Assembly (NCBI RefSeq): GCF_016801865.2
Contig: NC_068937.1
Coordinates: 9,236,157-9,300,156, forward strand
Source of the DNA: Culex pipiens pallens
Taxonomy: Eukaryota > Arthropoda > Insecta > Diptera > Culicidae
Length of the DNA: 64,000 nt
Reading direction: 5' to 3'
Part shown: positions 31,312-42,452 of the stretch, one piece after another
Layout of the letters: each line of letters opens with the position of its first letter
Position numbering within the stretch: position 1 is the first letter of the stretch
Translations under genes and position numbers: made by a program
Notes under the pieces: model-generated
Databases searched by the model: none
What the model saw: the letters and a program-made list of their open reading frames with translations, nothing else
What the model was told of the DNA's origin: nothing

Positions 31312-33492
31312 CCCAGAGTCCCCGGCGGGTGTTCCGATGGGGGGACTTTTGCCGAACCATAAGAGTTGGGGCAATATGGGTATCAAACTTTAAGGTTTTT
31401 GATACTGCACATGAAATTTGACATTTCGGCAGCAGTGGCCACAATCCGGAGTGGCCGGAGGCCCCGGCGGGTGTTCCGATGGGGGGACTTTTGCCGAACC
31501 ATAAGAGTTGGGGCAATATGGGTATCAAACTTTAAGGTTTTTGATACTGCACATGAAATTTGACATTTCGGCAGCAGTGGCCACAATCCGGAGTGGCCGG
31601 AGGCCCCGCGGATGTTCCGATGGGGGGACATTTGCCGAACCATAAGTGTTGGAGTAATATGGGTATCAAACTTTAAGGTTTTTGATACTGGACATGAAAT
31701 TTGACATTTCGGCAGTAGTGGCCACAATCCGGAGTGGCCGGAGGCCCCGCGGATGTTCCGATGGGGGGACATTTGCCGAACCATAAGAGTTGGGGCAATA
31801 TGGGTATCAAACTTTAGGGTTTTTGATACTGCACATGAAATTTGACATTTCGGCAGTAGTGGCCACAATCCGGAGTGGCCGGAGGCCCCGGGGATGTTCC
31901 GATAAGGGGACATTTGCCGAACCATAAGAGTTGGAGTAATATGGGTATCAAACTTTAAGGTTTTTGATACTGGACATGGAATTTGACATATCGGCAGTAG
32001 TGGCCACAATCCGGGGACATTTACCGAACCGTAAGAGTTGGGGCAATATGGGTATCAAACTTTAAGGTTTTTGATACTGCACATGAAATTTGACATTTCG
32101 GCAGCAGTGGCCACAATCCGGAGTGGCCGGAGGCCCCGCGGATGTTCCGATGGGGGGACATTTGCCGAACCATAAGTGTTGGAGTAATATGGGTATCAAA
32201 CTTTAAGGTTTTTGATACTGGACATGAAATTTGACATTTCGGCAGTAGTGGCCACAATCCGGAGTGGCCGGAGGCCCCGCGGATGTTCCGATGGGGGGAC
32301 ATTTGCCGAACCATAAGAGTTGGGGCAATATGGGTATCAAACTTTAGGGTTTTTGATACTGCACATGAAATTTGACATTTCGGCAGTAGTGGCCACAATC
32401 CGGAGTGGCCGGAGGCCCGGGGGATGTTCCGATAAGGGGACATTTGCCGAACCATAAGAGTTGGGGTAATATGGGTATCAAACTTTAGGGTTTTTGATAC
32501 TGCACATGAAATTTGACATTTCGGCAGTAGTGGCCACAATCCGGAGTGGCCGGAAGCCCCGCGGATGTTCCGATGGGGGGACATTTGCCAAACCATAAGA
32601 GTTGGGGCAATATGGGTATCAAACTTTAGGGTTTTTGATACTGCACATGAAATTTGACATTTCGGCAGTAGTGGCCACAATCCGGAGTGGCCGGAGGCCC
32701 CACGGATGTTCCGATGGGGGGACATTTGCCGAACCATAAGTGTTGGGGCAATATGGGTATCAAACTTTAGGGTTTTTGATACTGGACATTCCGATGGGGG
32801 GACATTTGCCGAACCATAAGAGTTGGGGCAATATGGGTATCAAACTTTAGGGTTTTTGATACTGCACATGAAATTTGACATTTTGGCAGTAGTGGCCACA
32901 ATCCGGAGTGGCCGGAGGCCCGGGGGATGTTCCGATAAGGGGACATTTGCCGAACCATAAGAGTTGGAGTAATATGGGTATCAAACTTTAAGGTTTTTGA
33001 TACTGGACATGAAATTTGACATATCGGCAGTAGTGGCCACAATCCGGAGTGGCCGGAGGCCCCGGGGATGTTCCGATGGGGGGACATTTACCGAACCGTA
33101 AGAGTTGGGGCAATATGGGTATCAAACTTCAAGGTTTTTGATACTGCACATGAAATTTGACATTTCGGCAGTAGTGGCCACAATCCGGAGTGGCCGGAGG
33201 CCCCGCGGATGTTCCGATGGGGGGACATTTGCCGAACCATAAGAGTTGGGGCAATATGGGTATCAAACTTTAGGGTTTTTGATACTGCACATGAAATTTG
33301 ACATTTCGGCAGTAGTGGCCACAATCCGGAGTGGCCGGAGGCCCCGCGGATGTTCCGATGGGGGGACATTTGCCGAACCATAAGTGTTGGGGCAATATGG
33401 GTATCAAACTTTAGGGTTTTTGATACTGGACATTCCGATGGGGGGACATTTGCGGAACCATAAGAGTTGGGGCAATATGGGTATTAAACTTC
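31312..33492 (-). repeat. 141-bp satellite array, about 15-16 copies
   Basis: GTTCCGATGGGGGGAC recurs at 31331, 31473, 31614 and 31755 (spacing 142, 141, 141) and onward to about 33435, with two shortened units near 32787 and 33430. As 141 is 47 codons, the minus strand stays open over most units and reads as a 47-residue repeat (for example HSGLWPLLPKCQISC). The frame starts and stops arbitrarily in the array and shows no family I recognise, so it is treated as non-coding. Confidence 0.93.
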
Positions 33493-33829
33493 TGAAATCT
33501 GTTTCTGGAAATTAAGAATAACTATTTAGTAATCAATTAGAGACCTGAAAAGGGCAATTCAGCTCCACTTGCAATTTCCATCCCTTTAGTTCGATAGGAC
33601 GTTGATATTATGTCTTAAAACTTTACAAATCAAACAGCCTGTTTCAGAGCCATGAAATTGACCACAAAAGAGTTGTCTTGTGTAATTATAAGGGAATCAT
33701 GGGGAAATTTGGACCGGACGTTCTAATCGAAAATTTCAACAATCATCTAGCAAAGTTCTTTGTCATACTGGTCATGTGTAACATAACCACCTGCACCTTT
33801 TTTCAGTAGAACTAATGAAGGAAATGTAG

Positions 33830-34590
33830 GAAATTTCACGACGAAAATTTTTCTCTTAAAGAAAACGTAATTTCGATATTCCAGTGCCAAGATATTTTAG
33901 TTTTAGTGAGAAAAAAAAGTGCAAATTTTACAAATTTCTCGGAATCAACAAGCACGGCCTATTATTTACATGCGGCATATGTTTTGGAGGCCAGAGTATG
34001 GTTTCTTATAGTTATTTTGGTCGCTGAATTGGGATCTGGAATCAAATTTTGGATTAACAGTGAATTGTGATATTTTAGCCACGCTCAAATATTATTTGCG
34101 TGTATTCCCCATAGCCACTTAGGGATCGGCAGCCGAAGCCGCTAACCACCGCGCCACGAGACCTCTTAGAACAATCAGAAGTTGAAAAAAACAATCTCCA
34201 TAAAAAAATCCGTGAGTAAAATATCAATTAAAGGTGAGCGAAAGATGAAATATGACCGAATTCACTAGCGATTAAAATTACAGCATATTACCGCAAATAA
34301 CTTTTGGGCGTGGCTCCAAATTTAACTGTTCATCCAAAATTTGATTTCAGATCCCAATTCAGCGACCAAAATAACTATAAGAAACCATACTCTGGCCTCC
34401 AAAACATATGCCGCATGTAAATGATAGGCCGTGCTTGTTGATTCCGAGAAATTTGTAAAATTGGCACCATTTTTTTCTCACTAAAACTAAAATATCTTGG
34501 CACTGGAATATCGAAATTACGTTTTCTTTTAGAGAAAAATTTTCGTAGTGAAATTTCCTACATTTCCTTCATTAGTTCTACTGAAAAAAA
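33830..34590. repeat. Inner inverted repeat of the foldback
   Basis: About 230-bp arms (33830-34060 and 34345-34590) share, in inverse orientation, AACAAGCACGGCC, CATGCGGCATATGTTTTGGA and TCGCTGAATTGGGATC. The spacer holds a tRNA-like fragment. Confidence 0.8.
34115..34172 (-). mobile_element. tRNA-like SINE head remnant
   Basis: On the minus strand it reads GTCTCGTGGCGCGGTGGTTA then GCGGCTTCGGCTGCCGATCC, an A-box and anticodon-arm-like stretch common in mosquito SINEs. No B-box follows. Confidence 0.5.
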
Positions 34591-35664
34591 GTCTACCCAA
34601 TTGTAAGTGAGCATTTTCAAAAAAAAAGTAAAAAAAAAACAATTTTTCGACATTAAATTGCCTGGAAGAACCCAAAAACATTAATATTGGTCAATTATCG
34701 AAAGTGCATTTTGATCCTTGGACAATAAACTATCATTTAAAAAGTAAGCACCTATACTTTTTGACGAAACCATAAAATGGGGCAAGCAAATTGCAACATT
34801 TTGGGTGCCCGAAATGCGAACGGAGCGCTGTGCTCGCAGAATCAAAATTAGATTAAAAAAGATAGGAGGAACATACACCTTAGATTTATTAGTCCTTTAT
34901 GTAAAATCGTCTCAGCTTTCGAATGGATTTGTCAGTTTTTCGATAAAGCGGGGCGCCGGCCTTCAAAAATGACTTTTAAAAATACATTGGTGTTTTGTGG
35001 CTAAAAAATGTATGGAACGGTATTTTTCTGACAAGTTCATTCGAAAGCTCTGCTCATTTCCTTTCCAAAACACCCCTAAACATCAAGGGTTCGTTGAAGT
35101 TTTGCAAAGTTATTAGCAATTTTGTAGGAGCGCCTAAGTCAAAAAATTACCAATTAAAAAAAATGTTTTAGCTTCGTGGCGCCGAGGTGAGGACAAATCT
35201 AACCAACCAAACATGGTTTCGTTCATAACTTGGTGGGGGCTATTGGAAAAGTACATTGCATTTGATTTTTGAGCACCTTGTGTAAATAGTGGTCCACTTT
35301 CAGCGAGAATTACTCATTATTTACAAACTTTATTAACCTTTTACTAATGGAAAATTGTCCAAAGAATCCGAAAATGCATTCCGTTTTCCGATTAAAAATC
35401 ATGTTCATTTAGAAAATCAAGACACTTTGAGAAGTTTAAAATAATGACTTTCATCAACATTTTCTTAACTATAGTTAACTAACTTTTTAAACATGTCAAC
35501 ATTTTATGAAAAGTTCTTCTAGAGGTACTTTGAACACTTCTCTACCACGGTCAGTATGTTTCTAAACCACTCCTTACGTATTTTAATTGTACTCTTCATT
35601 TTGCGGAAAAATCGCAAACCTATCAAAGTCACCCCGGCAATCCAAGTCACCCCGTTTTACGGTA

Positions 35665-35984
35665 CTAAAACCCTATGTTAATTTTTATGTACAACGGTAA
35701 AAAACACGATTAAAAACCATTTCTGATCACTTTTTTTTCATTTTAATGCAAAAAAAAATATTGACAAGACAACATTTATTCGATGGATCAACTATGGTCC
35801 CCTTGGAACGAGCTGTCAAGTAGGAGTTTTTCTGTCAAGAAGGACCGCGAGGTTAATTTGTCAAAATTGATTTAAAAATCCATTTAAAACTCTTTGTGGT
35901 CGTACAAAGGGACATTGTACTCAGAAAAATAAGCTTAATCGCTGTAAACAATAATATCAGCAATCTAAGCTTCATTTTAGGACC
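35665..35984. other. AT-rich spacer
   Basis: Nothing recognised between TIR element A copy 2 and the next nonamer array. Confidence 0.3.
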
Positions 35985-36619
35985 CAATTTACTAAATTTA
36001 CTAAATTTACTAAATTTACTAAATTTACTAAATTTACTAAATTTACTAAATTTACTAAATTTACTAAATTTACTAAATTTACTAAATTTACTAAATTTAC
36101 TAAATTTACTAAATTTACTAAATTTACTAAATTTACTAAATTTACTAAATTTACTAAATTTACTAAATTTACTAAATTTACTAAATTTACTAAATTTACT
36201 AAATTTACTAAATTTACTAAATTTACTAAATTTACTAAATTTACTAAATTTACTAAATTTACTAAATTTACTAAATTTACTAAATTTACTAAATTTACTA
36301 AATTTACTTAATAAACTAAATTCACTAAATTTACTAAGTTTAAAAAAATTACTAAATTTTAAAAAATTACAAAATTTACAAAATTTACAAAATTTACAAA
36401 ACTTACAAAATTTACAAAATTTACAAAATTTACAAAATTTACAAAATTTACAAAATTTACAAAATTTACAAAATTTACAAAATTTACAAAATTTACAAAA
36501 TTTACAAATCTTACAAAATTTACAAAATTTACAAAATTTACAAAATTTACAAAATTTACAAAATTTACAAAATTTACAAAATTTACAAAATTTACAAAAT
36601 TTACAAAATTTACAAAATT
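35985..36619 (+). repeat. Nonamer array: AAATTTACT block then AAATTTACA block
   Basis: About 38 near-identical units of AAATTTACT run to about 36335. A short degenerate junction with AAAAAAATTACT follows, then about 28 units of AAATTTACA to 36619. Both strands are open as Leu-Asn or Phe-Cys-Lys type repeats; not proteins. Confidence 0.97.
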
Positions 36620-37040
36620 GCCCAAATGACAAAAAAAAACAAAATAACCCAAATGACCAAAATGACCTGAATGACCAAAATGACCTAAATGACTTAATTG
36701 ATCAAAATGACCAAAATACCCAAAATTATCAAAATTTTGAATCCAAATGACCCAAATGACCAAAATGACGATCAAATTTGGGTCATTTAGGTCATTTTGG
36801 TCATTTTGATCATTTTAATAATTTGGGTTATTTTGTTCATTTTGGTCATTTTGGTCATTTTGGTAATTTTGGTCATTTTGGATATTTTGGTCATTTTGGT
36901 CATTCAGGTCATTTTGATCATTTTGGTCATGTTGGTCATTTTGGATATTTTGGTCATTTTGGTCATTTTGATCATTTTGGTCATTTTGGTCATTTTGGTC
37001 ATTTTCGTCATTTTTGTCTTTTTTGTTTTTAAGAAAAAGG
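36620..37040. repeat. Inverted nonamer block, AAAATGACC then GGTCATTTT
   Basis: Units read AAAATGACC up to about 36775 and then switch orientation to GGTCATTTT up to about 37020, with ACGATCAAATTTGGGTC at the junction. This makes an imperfect palindrome of about 300 bp. Confidence 0.9.
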
Positions 37041-37049
37041 CTAAATCAT

Positions 37050-39460
37050 AGTATCCTATCAGCCCAAAAATGCAGGGTTGTCCCACCAGGATTTAGCCAA
37101 ATTCTTTCTGCCAACTATTAGCAGTTCTAATAAACAAAATATATTGTTTTGTATAATTAAAAAAAACAAGAAAGAAAATAAAAAAATGGTATTTTACAAG
37201 AACATATCCAACTTCAGAATCCAAAATGACCAAAATTACCAAAATAGCCAAAATGGCCAAAATGACCGAAATGACTGAAATGACAAAAATGACCGAAATA
37301 ACCAAAATGACCAAAATGACCAACATGACCAACATGACCAAAATGATCAAAATGATCTAAATGATCAAAATGACCAAAATGACCAAAATGACCAAAATGA
37401 CCAAAATTGCAAAAATGACCAAAATAACCAAAATATCCAAAATAGCCGAAATGACAAAAATTACAAAAATTACAAAAATGACAAAAATGACAAAAGTGAC
37501 AAAAGTGGCAAAAGTGACAAAAGTGACAATAATGACAAAAATGACAAAAATAACAAAAATGACAAAAATGACAAAAATGACAAAAATGACAAAAATGACA
37601 AAAATGACAAAAATGACAAAAATGACAAAAATGACAAAAATGACCCAAATTTGGTCCCAAATTTGGTCGTCATTTTGGTCATTTGGTTCAACATTTTGAA
37701 AATTTTGGGTATTTTGGTCATTTTGGTCGTTTTGGTCATTTTGGTGGTTTTTGTCATTTTTGTCACTTTTGCCACTTTTGCCACTTTTGTCACTTTTGTC
37801 ACTTTTGTCATTTTTGTCATTTTTGTAATTTTTGTCATTTTTGTCATTTTGGATATTTTGGATATTTTGGTCATTTTGGTCGTTCTGGTCATTTTGGTCA
37901 TTTTGGTCATTTTGGTCATTTTGGTCATTTTGGTCATTTTGGTCATTTTGGCAATTTTGGTCATTTTGGTCATTTTAGTCATTTGACAATTTTGGTCATT
38001 TTGACAATTTTGGTCAATTTGACAATTTTGGTCATTTTGGTCATTTTGGTCATTTTGGCCATTTTGGTCATTTTGGTCATTTTGGTCATTTTGGTCATTT
38101 TGTTCATTTTGTTCATTTTGGTCATTTTGGTCATTTTGGTAATTTTGGTCATTTTGGTCATTTTGATAATTTTGATAATTTTGGCCATTTTGGTTATTTA
38201 GTTCATTTTGGTCATTTTGGTCATGATGGTCATTTTGGTCATTTTGGTCTTTTTGGTCATTTTGGTCTTTTTGGTTATTTTTGTCATTTTGGCCATTTTG
38301 GTCATTTTGGTCTTTTTGGTCATTTTTGTCATTTTGGCCATTTTGGTTTTTTTGGTCATTTGTGTCATTTTGGTCATTTTGGTCATTTTGGTCATTTTGG
38401 TCATTTTGGTCATTTTGATAATTTTGGCCATTTTGGTTATTTAGTTCATTTTGTTCATTTTGGTCATTTTGGTCATGATGGTCATTTTGGTCATTTTTGT
38501 CATTTTTGTCATTTTGGTCATTTTGGTTATTTTTGTCATTTTGGCCATTTTGGTCATTTTGGTCTTTTTGGCCATTTTTGTCATTTTGGCCATTTTGGTT
38601 TTTTTGGTCATTTGTGTCATTTTGGTCATTTTGGTCATTTTGGTCATTTTGGTCATTTTGGTAATTTTGGTCATTTTGGTCATTTTGGTTATTTTGGTCA
38701 TTTAGAAAATTTAGGTCATTTAGATTATTTTGGTCATTTAGGTCGTTTAGGTTATTTAGGTCATTTTGTTCATTTTAGTCATTTTGGCTATTTTGGTCTT
38801 TGGTCATTTTGTCTATTTTGGTCATTTTGGCTATTTTGGTCATTTTGGTTAGTCATTTTGGCTATTTTGGTCTTTGGTCATTTTGTCTATTTTGGTCATT
38901 TTGGCTATTTTGGTCATTTTGGTCATTTTGATCATTTTGGTCATTTTGGATATTTTGGTCATTTTGGTCGTTCTGGTCATTTTGGTCATTTTGGTCATTT
39001 TGGCTATTTTGATCATTTTGGTCATTTTTATCATTTTATCAATTTTGGTCATTTTAGTCATTTTGACAATTTTGGTCATTTTGGTCATTTTGGTAATTTT
39101 GGGCATTTTATAAATTTTGGTCATTTTTGTCATTTTGGTCATTTTGATAATTTTGGTTATTTTGGTAATTTTGGTCATTTTGGTCATTTGGTCATTTTGA
39201 TCATTTTGGTCATTTATGTCATTTTGGATTCTGAATTTGGATATGTTCTTGTAAAAAAAACAAATTCCTGGTGGGAAAGCTATGCTATTCAGGGCTTTTC
39301 TTTTATTTTCTTTTTTGTTTTTTTTTTTATTTATACAAAACAATATAATTTGTTTATTAGAACTGCTAATAGTTGGCAGAAAGTATTTGGCTCGATTGTG
39401 ACAAAAAAAATACCAAATTCCTGGTGGGACAACCATGCATTTTTAAGCTGATGGGATATT
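37050..39460. mobile_element. Foldback-like element G with a nonamer core
   Basis: Outer inverted arms of about 170-220 bp: 37050-37220 and 39235-39460 share CAAAAATGCAGGGTTGTCC/GGACAACCATGCATTTTTAA, CCAACTATTAGCAGTTC and GAACATATCCAA-type words. The core (37222-39235) is nonamer repeat, AAAATGACC on the left and GGTCATTTT on the right. Termini and target duplication are not sharply defined. Confidence 0.7.
37222..39235. repeat. Inverted nonamer mega-array with higher-order repeats
   Basis: About 2 kb of 9-bp units. Orientation flips near 37645 at ATTTGGTCCCAAATTTGG. Variant units (AGTGAC, AGTGGC, ATATCC) appear in mirrored order on the two sides between about 37430 and 37870. From about 38160 a 243-252 bp block (27-28 nonamers) recurs, marked by GGCCATTTTGGTTATTTAG at 38183 and 38426 and TCATGATGG at 38221 and 38473. 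Confidence 0.9.
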
Positions 39461-39479
39461 TTGATTTGGCATTTTTTCT

Positions 39480-40960
39480 AAAAACTTTTCGTTTTGTTTG
39501 AAGTTATTCAAAGAAAAATCCTTCTTCCAACCTGCCGCACCTAAATTACGCATAATGATCCCCGAAGAGTCTCTCATTTGGCTGAATTGATGGAAAAAAG
39601 GCGAGGAAAATATGTATATCATTGCAGAAAAAAACAGAAGCTTGCTTGATTGGTTTTAGTGCAGACGAAGGCACAAGGAGAAGAAGATCGTCACGTCCAC
39701 GACTGCCCTCTCAACCGTTTGCTACCTGTTGAAGATTGTGGTCACTGGCTGCTGCCGCTGGATGATCATCGGTCAATCAGCCGGGGTCATTACGCGGAAC
39801 CCTTTCTCGTGGGCATTTCACAGCTTTTTACTGCTTTTCGATCGATATTGTTGTTGGCATTCCGGGTTGATTTCGTAACGAAGCATAACTGAATTTGAAC
39901 ATTAAAATATGAATTTGATTACAAGTTTTGAAGCTGCTAAAACTAAAATGTCAAATCAAGATTCCTACGACGTCACCAATCTAAAACTCATTCAAACTAT
40001 TCCCGGTACAACTTCCGCCGTAATTCCACCGTTATCAACATCTGGAAATCAGATATCCTAACCCTGTTGAAAAGCTAGCATCACTTCCAGCCGTACACGT
40101 GTGCCTCCGCATCTCTCCGCCCTGTCCACCATGCTGGCAAGCCCGGGAGTATGATGCTGCTGCTCTAACTGCAGAGCCAGAACAGACACAGAACTTGTTT
40201 AATTTTAAATAAAGGGATAAAATCGGATAATTGCCCTTGTTTCCAACCTGATGATGACATTTTAGCCTTTTGGCCGGCCGGTCATCGTCGTCGGAATGTG
40301 CCAACACACACTGGTTGGACAGTGCGAGGGTGCATTCCGAAAAGGATCATGAGGAGTCCAATTATTCGGAACGAGGGGGTTGGACATCCGAATAAAAGAG
40401 AGAGAGAGGCTCTTGCACTATGCACCATTGCACACATTGCAGACTCGCTCGTTGCAGTTGCCGGAGAGAAATGTTACGAGAAATATAATTTTCGATTACA
40501 ATTATAAATCGTGTCCTCTCGTCCGGGTCTTCTACTGGGGACGTACGACGACGTTGACGTTGTTGCGTTTGGAGCAGATCTGTGGAATTAAAAGGCCTCA
40601 ATTTATTTAGGAAACCAGTTGGAAATTGAAAATCTGATTTCGGAAAAGTAGCTTGAAGCTGTGATGATGGGACAGTGAAATAAGGACGTTATTACGTGTT
40701 CATTAGAAGCCGGCTTATCAGCTTTGGCTTTTCGGATTACGGATCTACACCAGTTGGAAGTGTTATCTAATGTTGACGTGCTAATGGACTCATGTGAAAA
40801 ATTACCATCACTAGTTGATTAATTAAGTAAATTATGTGGAAATGTTAGAAACCGATAATTTCAATTATTAAAATGAATTACTTTTTTGAATTGTCAAAAA
40901 GTCTAAAGTTTATCCATTTTTATGGAAATTTACGAATCTTCCGTCATCAAAAAATCAAAT
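39480..40960. other. Single-copy intronic island; candidate regulatory DNA
   Basis: Moderate GC with no repeat partner in the window. Contains TGTGGTC, a RUNX-type site, near 39739. Frames at 39650-39892 and 40298-40610 do not resemble known proteins and lack convincing splice sites. No supported gene. Confidence 0.35.
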
Positions 40961-40965
40961 GTATA

Positions 40966-41084
40966 GGGAGCGTTCCTTTATTACGTAACGCAAAAAAATT
41001 GGATTTTGGACCCCTTTTCCCCCCTGTAACAAAATTTCGGGCTTTGACGCCCCTAGCTGCGTTACGTAATAAAAGAACGCTCGC
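40966..41084. mobile_element. 119-bp MITE (GGGAGCGTTC family), copy 1
   Basis: Ends GGGAGCGTTCCTTTATTACG and the complement GCGTTACGTAATAAAAGAAC then GCTCGC. Same termini as the 275-bp copy at 44922-45196. Target duplication is unclear here. Confidence 0.75.
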
Positions 41085-41159
41085 AATACCATGTTTATAG
41101 TCATAATTTGATACAGGGTTGCCAGATCTTTAAATTTTTAGACCTATTGGATTTTTTTC

Positions 41160-41560
41160 TTTCAACCTTTTCAATGTCCATTCACTCTTATATGTTTCGA
41201 CCTTTATCCATTCGACCTTTCGTCTATTCGACCTTTAGTACATTCAACTTTATGTATTTTGTCCATCGACCTTGTGTTTCGGCTCTTTTTCCTTTCAACT
41301 GTTTTAATAAGACCTTTTGTCCATTCGATCCTATGTCTTTCGACCTTATACCTTTCGATCATGTGTCGTTTCGACATTATGTCTATACGACTTTTTGTGC
41401 ATACAACCTTGTGTCAATTCATCCTCATGCTTCGACCTTTATTATACGAACTTTTATGCATTCGTTTTAATGTCTTTCGACCCTTTATATTATTCGACCT
41501 AATGCCTTTCACCCTTTTTTCTTTTGACATTATGTCAACAGACCTTTTGTCGCACATCTA
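41160..41560 (+). repeat. Degenerate minisatellite (TTCGACCTTTTGTCCA-like)
   Basis: Loose 14-16 bp units built on TTCGACCTT plus TGTC/TGTCCA recur about 25 times. Overlapping open frames here are by-products of the repeat. Confidence 0.75.
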
Positions 41561-41668
41561 CTGTCAGATTTGCTAATTTTTCATGAGTTTTTTTATTGAA
41601 GCACATTTCTCGCATGCATCGTTTGATTTTTTAAGCATAATAAATTAAGAAGAAAAAAAATCCCGTAA

Positions 41669-41809
41669 GGGGTTATTCATAAACCACGTGGACACTTCAA
41701 GGGAGGGGGACGGTCGTTCAACTTTTTTTTCGCGGGAACAATTGCCAACAAGGGGGGAACGGGTTGTAAAGTTTTCAAAAATGTGCCCACGTGATTTATG
41801 GCTGGCCCC
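41669..41809. mobile_element. MITE-like element (CCACGTGGACAC family), copy 2
   Basis: Left end GGGGTTATTCATAAACCACG; right end is the complement of GGGGCCAGCCATAAATCACG. The interior has G-runs and a TGTCC-type inverted pair like copy 1 at 19116. A lone right end (GTCCACGTGGTTTATGGCTG) also occurs at about 42307. Confidence 0.65.
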
Positions 41810-42448
41810 AACTCTGTAACGAAATACTTTTTAAAAGACATTTGACAAAAGGCTAGTACGGAGCTCGGAAGGGACGCAGTAAAAATAATATTTTATTTGC
41901 TCGCAAAAAACATCAAAAATATTTTTTTTAAAAACAGATTCAAAAACCAAAAAAAAAACAAAATTACAGAATTGGAAAACTTTAATATTTCAAAGTTAAA
42001 GAATCTAAAACTCATAACATTTAGAAATTCAAAAATTGAGGAATTTCCAAACAGAAGAAATTATAAAATTCAAAACTCTAATTTCCAAAATTTCAATTTA
42101 AAACAAACCTTAATTATTTAAATTTAAAATTCAGAAATTCAAAAACTCTTAGTAAAAAAAATAATAGTAAGAAAAAAAAAGTTTTAAAACAATTCAAAAT
42201 TTATTTTTTTTAAATCACCATACATTTTCTCTGAAATTCAAAAATAAGCAAATTTAAATAGTCAACAGAGCGGAACGGGGTGCATCTGAAATTTAAAAAA
42301 AAAAGTGTCCACGTGGTTTATGGCTGGCCCGAACTCTGTAACAAAAGGCTTGTACGGAGCTCGGAAGGAACGCAGTTAAAAAAATATTTAATTTTTTTGC
42401 AAAAAATCAACAAATTCAAAAATTAAATCCATATACTCACAATTTAAA
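41810..42448. other. AT-rich intronic sequence
   Basis: Low-complexity A/T text with partial repeats (AGCTCGGAAGG twice). Nothing coding. Confidence 0.35.
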
Positions 42449-42452
42449 TAAG
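42449..42452 (+). repeat. 4-bp target duplication TAAG, left
   Basis: TAAG precedes GAGCAATTCTC and recurs at 44386-44389 after the opposite terminus. Confidence 0.75.

Larger units (their letters stand above)
30066..35315. mobile_element. Foldback family B, 5,250 bp, containing a satellite
   Basis: Inverted arms of about 730 bp (30066-30795 and 34588-35315) begin GAGTAATTCTCGCTGAAAG. Target duplication is ATTA. The interior holds a short 23-bp minisatellite (31155-31240), the 141-bp satellite (31312-33492) and a second inner inverted repeat (about 33830-34060 with 34345-34590). No transposase or polymerase frame was seen. Inserted in TIR element A copy 2. Confidence 0.88.
29523..35664 (-). 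mobile_element. TIR element A, copy 2, split by the 5.25-kb foldback
   Basis: Outer ends are TACCGTAAACCGGGGTGACT (29523) and CACCCCGTTTTACGGTA (ending 35664). The parts 29523-30065 and 35320-35664 match copy 1 (20104-20990) in reverse orientation. Subtracting the inserted foldback and one 4-bp duplication leaves 888 bp, against 887 bp for copy 1. Confidence 0.88.

Noticed and set aside
31383..33381. Minus-strand repeat protein of 47-residue units
   Set aside because: It lies wholly inside a 141-bp satellite within a transposon, is broken at shortened units, and shows no recognisable family. Kept as a finding, not as a gene.
31312..33492. CRISPR-like array
   Set aside because: The whole 141-bp unit repeats without variable spacers, and the genome is eukaryotic.
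35853..36750. Long open frames (259 and 284 codons)
   Set aside because: Produced by 9-bp arrays; the translations are pure repeats such as L-L-N or K-F-C.
38360..39451. 363-codon open frame
   Set aside because: Mostly the F-G-H type translation of GGTCATTTT units, continuing by chance into foldback arm sequence.
7576..39745. Scattered TGYGGTY RUNX sites as evidence of autoregulation
   Set aside because: A 7-bp site with two degenerate positions is expected about every 2 kb by chance, so single sites carry little weight.
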